A stretch of DNA of 25,949 nt from CAXGUU01 sp964012875 (lineage in GTDB: Bacteria > Pseudomonadota > Gammaproteobacteria > Ga0077536), in contig CAXGUU010000008.1 in NCBI GenBank assembly GCA_964012875.1, positions 1 through 25,949 on the forward strand, written 5' to 3'. A program made the translations under genes and the position numbers. Below the pieces are notes generated by a model. It was not told the DNA's origin and ran no database searches. It was given only the letters and a program-made list of their open reading frames with translations. Of this stretch, positions 1-7,670 are shown piece by piece; positions within the stretch are counted from its first letter, which is position 1, and every line of letters begins with the position of its first letter.

Positions 1-2405
1 GTCTGGTTCGGCCAGCCGAAAATGAGATCGACGACCTCGCCGAAATCGCCGACGAAATGGACTCCCATGCCTTCATGCACGTAGGTCGGTAGCTCCTCGA
101 ATTCCCCTTTTACGTCGACGGGCAGAATAATTCCGCGAATACCGGCGCGCCGGGCTGCGATGATCTTTTCGCGGATGCCGCCCACCGGCAGTACGCGTCC
201 GGTCAGTGTCAGTTCCCCGGTCATGGCGAGAGGCGCACGAATCTTTTGATTTCTGGCGAGCGACAACAACGCCGTCGCCATGGTAATACCCGCACTCGGT
301 CCGTCTTTTGGCGTCGCCCCTTCGGGCACATGCAGATGAACGAAAGCCTCGTCAAAAAATTCGGGGTCGCCACGGTAACGCTCAAGGTTGGAAGAAACAT
401 AGCTGTAGGCGATCTCAGCGGATTCGCGCATGACTTCGCCCAGCTGGCCGGTAAGCTTGAAACCCCAATTTTTACTGTGCACAAGCGTTGCCTCGACATC
501 CAGCGTGGCGCCGCCCAGCGCCGTCCAGGCGAGTCCGGTGACAACGCCAATACCCCGCTGCGGCACCTGTTTTCTAAACCGCGGCGGTCCGAGAAATTCA
601 CCAACATTGCGAGCCGTCACCGAAACCGTCCCGGTGTCACCCTCGAGCGTTGTCACGGCCGCCTTGCGGGCAATACGCCCCAGCTGCTGCTCAAGGTTTC
701 TGACGCCCGCTTCACGCGCGTAGTTCTCTGCGATTGCCTTCAGGGCCGAATCACTCACCTTTACCTGCCCCGCAGTCAAACCCGCATGCGCACGCTGCTT
801 GGGCCACAGGTAGCGCCTCGCTATCGTTACTTTCTCGTCGGTGAGATAACCCGACAGGCGAATCACTTCCATTCGGTCGAGTAACGGCCGGGGAATCGAA
901 TCCTGTTGGTTGGCAGTGCACACAAACAGGACTTTGGATAAATCGAAGCGGACATCAAGGTAGTGGTCAAGAAAAGACACGTTCTGCTCGGGGTCGAGAA
1001 CTTCAAGCAAAGCAGATGCCGGGTCGCCTTGGAAGGAGGCACCGATCTTGTCTATTTCGTCCAGCATGATGACCGGGTTGGTCGTCCCGGTCTCGCGGAT
1101 TGCCTGAATAAACTTGCCCGGCATGGCGCCGATATAGGTGCGTCGGTGCCCCTTGATCTCGGCCTCGTCGCGCATGCCGCCGACACTGAAGCGATAAAAT
1201 TCCCTCCCCAGCGCATTGGCCACGGATTGTCCGATTGAAGTTTTGCCAACACCGGGAGGCCCGACAAGCAACAGAATGGAACCCGCAACTTCGCCGCGCA
1301 GTTTACCCACACCGATGAACTCGACGATGCGCGCCTTAACGTCGTCGAGGCCAGCATGATCACGGTCGAGAGATAAGCGCGCATCTTGCAGATCGGTGTG
1401 ATCAACAGACTGAACGCCCCACGGCAGATCGGTAAGCACATCGAGATAATTCCGTGTGACGCCATATTCGGGTGACCCGGGCTCTAGGATAGAAAACTTC
1501 TGCAGCTCGCTTTCCACTCGACGTTCTGCGCCTTCAGGCAGCGTTCGATCGTCCAAACGTTCCCGGAAGCGTTCGACTTCAACCGTTTTGTCGTCCTTCG
1601 ATATGCCGAGTTCTTGTTGAATCTGCTTGAGCTGCTCGCGCAAAAAGAACTCGCGCTGCTGCTCCGAAATCCGCTGCTCAACCCGCTCACGAATTTCAGT
1701 CTGCAACCCCGCCACGTCAAGTTCGTGCTGTACCAGCGTCAGTACCTTTTCCATTCGCCGCTCGAGCGGAATGGCTTCGAGCACTTCCTGCAGGCTGATA
1801 CCGTTGGCACTGGTCATGGCCGCTGCGAAATCGGTCAGTTGGGCCGCATCGTCGGGCGTAAACCGTTCGAGAAAGGCTTTCAAACTTTCCTTATACAGCG
1901 GGTTAAGCGGCAATAAATCTTTGATGGTGTTGATGATCGCCAGTGCATATGCACGTTCTTCCCTGGAATTTGTCGCGATCGTTTCGGGGTAGCTGACCTG
2001 CGCCACAAACGGCGGCTCGGAGCGCACGAAGCGTTCGACCTGAAAACGTTCCAGTCCTTCAGCGATGAACTGAATGCGGCCCGAATCGCTCATCGGTTGA
2101 TGCAAACGCGCAACCGTACCTACGGTTGGGAATTGCACCACGATTGGTGAATTCTCATCGTGCCATTCATTCGCATACAACAAACCGACCAGCTTGTCCG
2201 GCGTATTGGCAACCCGCTGGATGGTTTCAGACCACGTTTTTTCTTCCAGTACCAGCGGCATGGTCTGGGCGGGGAAAAACGGCCGCATTTTGAGCGGTAC
2301 GAGCAACAGCTGCTCGGGCAGAACCTGATTCAGACGTGCGGGCACGCCACCTGCACTCGCAGAATCTCCATCTGGCACAATGATTTCCGGCTGGTCGTCG
2401 GACAT
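1..2405 (-). CDS. lon: ATP-dependent Lon protease (3' end cut by window)
   Basis: Lon is a cytosolic AAA+ serine protease that unfolds and degrades misfolded and regulatory proteins. The minus-strand frame is open from ATG at 2405 to the window edge, giving about 801 residues; only the last few C-terminal residues are missing. An N-terminal LON substrate domain covers roughly residues 30-225 (FPTVGTVARL is typical), followed by a coiled-coil region rich in E, Q and R. The AAA+ core has Walker A GPPGVGKT near residue 380 and Walker B VIMLDEIDK near 445. The protease domain carries the catalytic dyad: Ser about 704 in GPSAG and Lys about 747 in GGIREK. The 43-residue spacing matches E. coli S679/K722. 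The N-terminus starts differently from E. coli Lon and is slightly longer, so this may be a second Lon type. No clear Shine-Dalgarno precedes the ATG. Confidence 0.96.
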   Translation of the reverse strand, partial: MSDDQPEIIVPDGDSASAGGVPARLNQVLPEQLLLVPLKMRPFFPAQTMPLVLEEKTWSETIQRVANTPDKLVGLLYANEWHDENSPIVVQFPTVGTVARLHQPMSDSGRIQFIAEGLERFQVERFVRSEPPFVAQVSYPETIATNSREERAYALAIINTIKDLLPLNPLYKESLKAFLERFTPDDAAQLTDFAAAMTSANGISLQEVLEAIPLERRMEKVLTLVQHELDVAGLQTEIRERVEQRISEQQREFFLREQLKQIQQELGISKDDKTVEVERFRERLDDRTLPEGAERRVESELQKFSILEPGSPEYGVTRNYLDVLTDLPWGVQSVDHTDLQDARLSLDRDHAGLDDVKARIVEFIGVGKLRGEVAGSILLLVGPPGVGKTSIGQSVANALGREFYRFSVGGMRDEAEIKGHRRTYIGAMPGKFIQAIRETGTTNPVIMLDEIDKIGASFQGDPASALLEVLDPEQNVSFLDHYLDVRFDLSKVLFVCTANQQDSIPRPLLDRMEVIRLSGYLTDEKVTIARRYLWPKQRAHAGLTAGQVKVSDSALKAIAENYAREAGVRNLEQQLGRIARKAAVTTLEGDTGTVSVTARNVGEFLGPPRFRKQVPQRGIGVVTGLAWTALGGATLDVEATLVHSKNWGFKLTGQLGEVMRESAEIAYSYVSSNLERYRGDPEFFDEAFVHLHVPEGATPKDGPSAGITMATALLSLARNQKIRAPLAMTGELTLTGRVLPVGGIREKIIAARRAGIRGIILPVDVKGEFEELPTYVHEGMGVHFVGDFGEVVDLIFGWPNQ

Positions 2406-2521
2406 GGGAACTCGCAGTTGCAAATTTGTATTGGTGATATTGCGACGCCCGGAGAAAAATCAAGTGCCGAGGTCGACACAAATCGTGAATTTTTTGAAAT
2501 CGCAGGCGAGAACCTGTCCGC

Positions 2522-2546
2522 ACGGCAGCGATAACGTCGCTGCCGT
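2522..2546 (-). other. perfect hairpin at the start of the lon leader
   Basis: ACGGCAGCG (2522-2530) and CGCTGCCGT (2538-2546) are perfect reverse complements around a 7-base loop. There is no T-run on either side, so this is not an intrinsic terminator. In the lon transcript it would lie about 120 bases before the start codon. If the promoter at 2552-2578 is used, it would form at the very 5' end of the mRNA. Possible roles are mRNA stabilisation or an operator; the sequence does not decide. Confidence 0.45.
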
Positions 2547-2551
2547 CTTGT

Positions 2552-2578
2552 GACGCGGGCGTCATGAACGGCTTCAAG
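2552..2578 (-). promoter_or_regulatory. weak sigma-32-like promoter candidate for lon
   Basis: Read on the minus strand, CTTGAA (2578-2573) matches the heat-shock -35 consensus exactly. After 13 bases comes CCCGCG (2559-2554), which matches only the CCC part of the CCCCAT -10 consensus. The spacing is right and lon is a known heat-shock gene in other Gammaproteobacteria, but the -10 match is poor, so this is only a candidate. Confidence 0.3.
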
Positions 2579-2754
2579 CGCCGACATGAAAGCTCAATCA
2601 GTTTAATCTGAGTCGCTGAGTGAAACTGACTCGGTCGGGGACTATAAGAAACTCACCACTAGCTTTTAGGCCGCGCGTCTCCAGTTCTTGAGAGTGAAAA
2701 CGCGCCGGATGCGCGCACCACGCGAAATGTCTCTTCAATGGATAAACGCGAGAC

Positions 2755-2782
2755 AAAAAAAGAGGGCCGCGAAAACGGCCCT
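2755..2782 (-). terminator. Rho-independent terminator of the small gene
   Basis: AGGGCCG (2763-2769) and CGGCCCT (2776-2782) form a 7-bp GC-rich stem with a 6-base loop. On the minus strand the stem is followed by CTC and then seven T residues (2761-2755). It lies 32 bases past the stop of the 72-residue gene at 2815-3033, in the right orientation to end its transcript. Confidence 0.85.
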
Positions 2783-2814
2783 AACACGCTGGTGACAGGT
2801 CGAAACCTGTCTAC

Positions 2815-3033
2815 TCACCCACGGAGGTTCGGGTAAGAGGAGGATCGGGCGAGCAGAGCCCGCCCCTTTCGGGTAACAAAACCATCCGCGCTGACGAATC
2901 CGGCATCGATTGCCGTTCGTAACGTTTTTTTCATGGCATTTGACCGGGGCAGGTAAACGCCGCCGTCGCCGTATCGATTGGCGAGGAGTTGGGCTATTTC
3001 CGCATGAGGACTGGATTGAGTCGGGTAATGCAT
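2815..3033 (-). CDS. small protein of unknown function, possibly winged-helix
   Basis: A 72-residue protein I do not recognise. Its C-terminal half (TLRTAIDAGFVSADGF then TRKGRALLAR) has the helix, glycine turn and beta-wing pattern of a small winged-helix DNA-binding fold, but this is only a resemblance. The N-terminal half has several charged and aromatic residues. The gene looks real because it stands alone between a near-consensus promoter (3083-3110) and a strong terminator (2755-2782), a unit of about 320 bases. The ribosome site is weak; an ACGGAG lies about 20 bases before the ATG. An in-frame stop a little further upstream limits the N-terminus. The transcript could instead act as an RNA, but the codon pattern favours a protein. 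Confidence 0.6.
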   Translation of the reverse strand: MHYPTQSSPHAEIAQLLANRYGDGGVYLPRSNAMKKTLRTAIDAGFVSADGFVTRKGRALLARSSSYPNLRG

Positions 3034-3063
3034 CTTGACCGGGGCTCGTTGGCTCCGTGAATT

Positions 3064-3160
3064 GGCTAACTATTAGCTGGATAGAATAATTATATAATTT
3101 TATTTGTCAAGATAATCTCATATTATATTGTTTTTATTAGTATTTTTCAATTTAATTAAT
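3064..3160. other. AT-rich patch between zapE and the small gene
   Basis: About 95 bases are made mostly of A and T, against a background that is clearly GC-rich on both sides. It starts past the 5' end of the 72-residue gene and ends at the zapE stop codon. It contains the promoter at 3083-3110. No inverted repeat with a T-run is visible here, so zapE lacks an obvious intrinsic terminator. The composition break may mark horizontally acquired DNA or simply a strong UP element. Confidence 0.6.
3083..3110 (-). promoter_or_regulatory. sigma-70 promoter with AT-rich upstream element
   Basis: On the minus strand a perfect -35 TTGACA (3110-3105) is followed after 16 bases by TATTCT (3088-3083), 4 of 6 matches to the -10 consensus. 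Upstream (3111-3160) is nearly all A and T, like an UP element. It would start a transcript near 3076, about 43 bases before the 72-residue gene. Other TATAAT-like words lie in the same patch, so the exact -10 is uncertain. Confidence 0.6.
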
Positions 3161-4289
3161 CGGAAACATGTTCGCGGGCCAAGTACTCATGTGAGCGCAT
3201 TTCGCGCAGCCGGCTGACCGTTCGTAAAAACGGCTGTGCCAGGCGGCGGCCTTGATACAGCCCTTCCGGTTCAGCCGCGGCAGAAACAATCAGATTGACG
3301 TTGCGATCATAAAGTTCGTCTACGAGGTTAATCAGTCGCCTCGTCGCATCATTGTCGTCGTTGCCTAGCACTGGTAAGTCACTAATTATCAGAGTGTGAT
3401 GCGTTCGGGCAATCTCGATGTAGTCACCGGTAGCACGGGCGCCGCGGCAAAGAACGTCAAAATCGAACCAGGCGATGCCGTCTACCAAGCTGCGTACGGG
3501 GATGACTCTGCCGTCTACTTCAATATGTCCTCCCTCGATCGCCGCATTGGGAGCTATTGCCGTAAACATGCGTGTCAGTTCACGGTTGCTGTCGCCCTCG
3601 CCGGCACGATAATAAACCGGTGCCTGAGACAGCGCACGCAAGCGGTAATCGTGCTCACCTGCCAGTTCAAATATGTCGAGGCGTTGCTCTAGCAGCGCAA
3701 TTGCCGGCAGGAAGCGCTCACGCTGGAGGCCATCGCGATAAAGATTCTGCGGTGCTTCGTTGGAGGTGGCGATGAGTGTGACACCGTCGTTGAATAAAGC
3801 GTCCAGCAGGTTCGCCAGCAACATCGCGTCAGTGATGTCGCCGACATGGAACTCGTCCAGACAAATGACGCGATACTGCGCCGCCCAGTCCTGGGCGATC
3901 AGTTTCAAAGGATCAAGTTCCTGGTCGAGGCGATTGAGCGCCTGGTGCGTGCGACGCATGAAGGTATGGAAATGGACCCGGGTCTTGTGCTCAAAAGGCA
4001 GACAATCAAAGAAAGTATCGACGAGGTAGGTTTTACCGCGCCCGACCCGGCCCCAGATGTAGGCGCCGGCCACCGCGGGCCAGCGCGGGCGATTGCGGCC
4101 AAGCAATTGCCCGATGAAGCCGTTTTTGGCGGCGCCCGGTCGCTGCCTGAGTCCATCATGAATGGCTTGCAGCCGCCGCACGGCTTCGCCCTGAGCCGGG
4201 TCAGGGGAAATCAGACCACTTTCAAGATCACGCCGGTAACGGGCGGTGGGTGAATTGTGCACCGTCGATTTGTCCGAGTGGGTATCCAC
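3156..4289 (-). CDS. zapE: cell division ATPase ZapE (AFG1 family)
   Basis: ZapE is a cytosolic P-loop ATPase related to mitochondrial AFG1/LACE1. In E. coli it associates with the FtsZ ring and modulates it during constriction. The 377-residue length matches E. coli ZapE (about 375). Walker A is GRVGRGKT at residues 80-87, followed by YLVDTFFDCLPF; Walker B is VICLDEFHVGD at about 141-151, a family hallmark. The sensor-like region IATSNEAPQNLY and the C-terminal arginine- and aromatic-rich tail are also typical. The chosen start is GTG at 4289, because this gives family length; no good Shine-Dalgarno is seen. It is divergent from the gene at 4379, leaving about 90 bases for promoters. Confidence 0.95.
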   Translation of the reverse strand: MDTHSDKSTVHNSPTARYRRDLESGLISPDPAQGEAVRRLQAIHDGLRQRPGAAKNGFIGQLLGRNRPRWPAVAGAYIWGRVGRGKTYLVDTFFDCLPFEHKTRVHFHTFMRRTHQALNRLDQELDPLKLIAQDWAAQYRVICLDEFHVGDITDAMLLANLLDALFNDGVTLIATSNEAPQNLYRDGLQRERFLPAIALLEQRLDIFELAGEHDYRLRALSQAPVYYRAGEGDSNRELTRMFTAIAPNAAIEGGHIEVDGRVIPVRSLVDGIAWFDFDVLCRGARATGDYIEIARTHHTLIISDLPVLGNDDNDATRRLINLVDELYDRNVNLIVSAAAEPEGLYQGRRLAQPFLRTVSRLREMRSHEYLAREHVSD

Positions 4290-4378
4290 ACCGCGATTGT
4301 AAACGCGGCAAAGCCGCCGGTCCCGATCAAGGCATAATGATTACGGCGTTGCATGAAACATTGCAGAGGTCCCGACGG

Positions 4379-4903
4379 ATGTCCCAAATTGCACAGGTCC
4401 AAATTACGTTCGTGCCCGGAGAAGATCGTTTGTTGATGCGTTTTTCGACCAGCCAGGATGCAGAATTCCGCTTCTGGCTGACACGTCGTTACGTCAAGGT
4501 CCTGCGACCTCACCTGGACAAAACCTTGACCGAACGGCCGGAAATCAAAACCCAGGTCAATCCCGTGGCAAAGCAGGAATTGCTTAAATTCGAACAGCAA
4601 CGCGCGGTCCAGTCGTCGGATTTTAAAACCCCGTACAAAAGCGCAGCCAAAACGCTGCCGCTGGGAGAGCAGCCCGTACTGCTGACCCGTTTTCAGTTGA
4701 ACCCGCAGGAGAACGGCAACATCACCCTCTCCATTGGCCCCGAACAAGGCCAGGGCATTGATCTCGCGCTGACGCCCGATCTCATCCATTCAATCGCGGT
4801 CCTGCTCGACCAGGCCGTTTCGGGCGCTGAATGGGAACTCGAACAGGTCACCGAAACCGCCACCCCGGACAACTCTGCCACAACGCCAGACGTCTTGAAC
4901 TAA
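4379..4903 (+). CDS. conserved protein of unknown function
   Basis: A 174-residue soluble protein with no signal peptide or membrane segment. The N-terminal part has the pattern DRLLMRFSTS then EFRFWLTRRYVKVL (residues about 16-40), which I associate with an uncharacterised family in Proteobacteria, without a known function. The middle is basic and glutamine-rich. The C-terminal half (RFQLNPQENGNITLSIG) looks like beta strands, and the tail is acidic and low in complexity. ATG at 4379 was chosen because AGAGGT lies 8 bases upstream; ATG at 4337 in the same frame has no such site. It is divergent from zapE. Confidence 0.75.
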   Translation: MSQIAQVQITFVPGEDRLLMRFSTSQDAEFRFWLTRRYVKVLRPHLDKTLTERPEIKTQVNPVAKQELLKFEQQRAVQSSDFKTPYKSAAKTLPLGEQPVLLTRFQLNPQENGNITLSIGPEQGQGIDLALTPDLIHSIAVLLDQAVSGAEWELEQVTETATPDNSATTPDVLN

Positions 4904-4950
4904 GTGATCTGTAGTAAGGGTCTGACACGCTAGCTTGCCCCCGCACTGCG

Positions 4951-5802
4951 ATGACAATTCGACGAAAAGTACTGGTTCTACTTGGCGTTATAGCGTTGAT
5001 AACCGCCGTTCTGGACAGCGCTTTGCTTCGCAGCCTGCGCGATGAAATCACCAAACGGAATGTCGAGGCACTCGCCGACCAGACGCTGACTCTGATGCAC
5101 AGTATTGCCAACGAGTACGCTCGCTCACTCGACAACGAAAGTCGACGCATTCAAATACTGCTGTCGCTGCAACGCGAGTTCGCCGAACGCATACCCGGTG
5201 AACGATCACAACCGGCACGAGTACAAGGCCGCGCCTTTTTCAGCCACGAATTCGACGACAAAGCCCCCACCTTGGATTGGAGCTGCGCTCGGTCGGCCGG
5301 CGCACGATGACGGTGTCGTGGGCCCCATCAGGTTTTCCATGCCGCGGCGGATGTCGAGCAATCGACGCTAACTGACGCCGCCAGCGCCCTTTTGGGCATG
5401 CAATCGTTGTATCAGAAAATTCGCCGGCGCGACGATGAAATCGTCAGTTCGCAATGCGTCGTGCTGAACAACGGTCTGTCTGCTGCATATCCCGGACACG
5501 GCGACTACCCGCAGGATTTCGACGGTCGGCAGCGACCCTGGTTTGAAGCGCAGGCGCGCGAACAGAAATTGCGCTGGTCTAAACCACACGCGGACGCCAC
5601 GACAGCGGCACTGGTCATCAATGCATCTGAGCCGCTGTTTGACGATAGCGGGAGCTTTATCGGCATCACGGGAATCGATATCGACCTCGAGGCGACCTTC
5701 GAGATTCTGATTCTGCCGCCGCACCTCAAGGCAGGTAGCGAATTCCGCGGCGGGCAATTGCAGCACGACGACGTTAGTATCGTTGTGGTCAAACATATTT
5801 AG
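4951..5802 (+). pseudogene. decayed Cache-domain membrane sensor
   Basis: The first piece (4951-5310) starts with one membrane segment, VLVLLGVIALITAVLDSALL, and a helical stretch, as in bacterial receptors. The second piece (about 5329-5802) is a typical extracytoplasmic dCache fold: DFDGRQRPWFEAQ, then WSKPHADATT, then FIGITGIDIDLEATFEIL. Both pieces are in the same frame but a stop (TGA, 5308-5310) separates them. A continuous reading appears if one base is added near 5277 and one C removed near 5337: the middle then reads LELRSVGRRTMTVSWAPSGF and runs into HAAADVEQST. So two compensating single-base indels broke the gene. It also ends right after the Cache region, without the second membrane helix, HAMP or output domain. 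The original output (kinase, cyclase or chemoreceptor) cannot be told. Confidence 0.75.
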
Positions 5803-5822
5803 ATGCTGGCCCGGTAGCTGCG

Positions 5823-6506
5823 ATGATATTTTTGCCGATTGCCTGCGTCCTCGCCGCGGTTTTTGTGCCGCAAATGTGGGCGCGTAGCGTACTGAATCGC
5901 TATGGACGAGAGCGACCGGATATTCCGGGGACCGGCGCTGAACTGGCCCTGCACCTGCTGAAATCCGGAAAACTCGAAGGCTACAGTGTGGTCGCTGCGG
6001 AACCCGGCACCGGCGATCACTTCAACCCGGCAACACGTACCGTTGCATTGACTGATGCCCACCACTCACGCCGTTCACTCACCGCCGCGGTTGTCGCCGC
6101 TCACGAAGTCGGCCACGCGATCCAGGACTACATCGGCTATCCCCCACTTCGCCTGCGCACACGCCTGGCAGCCACCGCGGCATGGGCTGAGAGACTGGCC
6201 TCAGTCATTCTGGTTGCCATGCCACTGATTACGGTGCTTACCCGGACACCTGCAGCCGGGGCGGCGTTGTTGATTGCAGGCATCGCGACCATGGGCCTGC
6301 CGGTGATCATTCATTTGATCACGTTGCCAGTCGAATTTGACGCCAGTTTCAGGCGCGCACTGCCTATCCTCGAGCACGGCTATCTGGACGAGAAAGATCT
6401 GGACGCAGCACGACGCATCCTGCTTGCCTGTGCGCTGACTTATGTTGCTGCATCACTAGCAAGCCTGCTGAATTTCTGGCGCTGGATTAGAATTCTTCGA
6501 CGCTGA
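5823..6506 (+). CDS. membrane zinc metallopeptidase, YugP family
   Basis: A 227-residue integral membrane protein of the Zn_peptidase_2 (YugP-like) family. The N-terminal membrane segment is at residues 1-17. The zinc motif HEVGH is at residues 94-98, with H94 and H98 as ligands and E95 as catalytic base. Two hydrophobic helices follow (about 124-170), then the family motif PVEFDAS, in which E171 is the likely third zinc ligand. A last membrane helix is near residues 208-222. Substrates of this family are not known. It begins 20 bases after the broken Cache sensor and converges with the radical SAM gene 11 bases downstream. Confidence 0.9.
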   Translation: MIFLPIACVLAAVFVPQMWARSVLNRYGRERPDIPGTGAELALHLLKSGKLEGYSVVAAEPGTGDHFNPATRTVALTDAHHSRRSLTAAVVAAHEVGHAIQDYIGYPPLRLRTRLAATAAWAERLASVILVAMPLITVLTRTPAAGAALLIAGIATMGLPVIIHLITLPVEFDASFRRALPILEHGYLDEKDLDAARRILLACALTYVAASLASLLNFWRWIRILRR

Positions 6507-6517
6507 GGGCCCGGCCT

Positions 6518-7597
6518 TTAAAACAGTTCCAGCTGATCTTTATTGGCCGATGGCTTACGAAAGTCCTCGCAATTCAATTCGTGACGTGATCGATTGAGCC
6601 CCAGTTCACGGCACTTGTTTTCGAACCGGCGCTTTAACAGTTTTGCAAATACCCCCCGCCCTTTGAGGCGGCTGCCAAAATGCGAGCCACTTTCGGCGCC
6701 GCCACGAATATCTCGTATTCGGTTCAACACGTGGTCAGCCCGCAGCGGATAGTGCGATGCCAGCCAATCTTTGAACAGGGGATTCACTTCCCGCGGCAAG
6801 CGCAGCACGACATATCCGCCAAAGTGACAACCAACCTGAGCCGCCGCCTCAAGCACGTATTCGAGTTCGTGGTCATTCAGCGCGGGTATCACCGGCGCGA
6901 ACATCACTCCGGTCGGGATCCCGGCCTCGACCAGGCGCCGCTGGGTCTCGAGCCGACGTTGTGGCGCAGCAGCGCGTGGCTCCATGCGACGGGCCAGTGC
7001 ACGATCGAGCGTTGTTACGGAAATAAACACCTGCACAAGATTGCGTTCGGCCATCGGCGCCAACAAATCAATGTCACGTTCGACAAGTGCCGATTTCGTA
7101 ACGATCGTCAGCGGATGGCGGCATTCCGATAAAACTTCGACAAGTTGCCGCGTTATCCGGAGCTTGCGCTCGATCGGTTGATAGCAATCGGTATTCGCAC
7201 CGATGGAAATCGTTTTACATTGATAGCTGGGCCGCGCCAGCTCCTTGCGCAGCACAGCTGCCGCTTCAGGCTTCGCGAACAGCCGACTCTCGAAGTCGAG
7301 ACCGGGCGACAAATCGACGTAGGCGTGAGCTGGACGCGCGTAACAGTAAGCGCAACCATGCTCGCAACCCCGAAACGGATTGATCGACTGTTCGAACGGC
7401 AGATCGGGCGAGTGGTTGTGATTGATGACAGAGCTGACGCGCTCGTGGGTCACGGTGGTTCGCAACTTGGGCGGCGCTTCATCCAGCGTCAGCCAGCCAT
7501 CGTCAAACGCTTCGCGCGTTGTTCCAAGGTAGCGCGGGTCAGGGCGTTTACTGCTGCCTCGGCCTTTTATCGGCCTGTCCTTGTTTTGCTCATTCAT
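6518..7597 (-). CDS. PA0069-family radical SAM protein
   Basis: A predicted 4Fe-4S radical S-adenosylmethionine enzyme of the PA0069 / spore-photoproduct-lyase-like group. The cluster motif CEHGCAYCYAR gives Cys78, Cys82 and Cys85, the CxxxCxxC signature. The flanking INPFRGCEHGC and the glycine-rich segments SIGANTDCYQP and TIVTKSALVERD are characteristic. The C-terminal arginine-rich tail is also usual. The reaction of the family is not established; a DNA-repair or modification role is sometimes guessed from the relation to photoproduct lyase. The start is ambiguous: ATG 7597 (359 residues) or GTG 7615 (365); neither has a clear Shine-Dalgarno, and ATG was preferred. It converges with the zinc peptidase gene. 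Confidence 0.9.
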   Translation of the reverse strand: MNEQNKDRPIKGRGSSKRPDPRYLGTTREAFDDGWLTLDEAPPKLRTTVTHERVSSVINHNHSPDLPFEQSINPFRGCEHGCAYCYARPAHAYVDLSPGLDFESRLFAKPEAAAVLRKELARPSYQCKTISIGANTDCYQPIERKLRITRQLVEVLSECRHPLTIVTKSALVERDIDLLAPMAERNLVQVFISVTTLDRALARRMEPRAAAPQRRLETQRRLVEAGIPTGVMFAPVIPALNDHELEYVLEAAAQVGCHFGGYVVLRLPREVNPLFKDWLASHYPLRADHVLNRIRDIRGGAESGSHFGSRLKGRGVFAKLLKRRFENKCRELGLNRSRHELNCEDFRKPSANKDQLELF

Positions 7598-7670
7598 GGG
7601 GTCGACTGTATCCACCCGCGAAGTAGAATATTACCCTTGATCGTTTAATCGTAATCCACTTGAGGTCGCC

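Larger units (their letters stand above)
2406..2754. other. gene-free stretch upstream of lon
   Basis: This stretch of about 350 bases has no convincing gene. Short frames crossing it lack ribosome sites and recognisable sequence. It holds the lon leader with a perfect hairpin (2522-2546) and a weak heat-shock-like promoter (2552-2578). From 2579 to 2754 I see nothing definite; this is the region between the lon promoter and the terminator of the small gene at 2815-3033. Confidence 0.6.

Noticed and set aside
246..884. 212-residue plus-strand open frame across the lon gene
   Set aside because: It lies opposite the conserved protease and AAA+ code of lon, has no family resemblance and no ribosome site.
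5308..5310. In-frame TGA in the Cache sensor as a selenocysteine codon
   Set aside because: Cache domains have no known selenocysteine, and the surrounding frame (residues before and after the stop) does not look like the family unless two indels are assumed.
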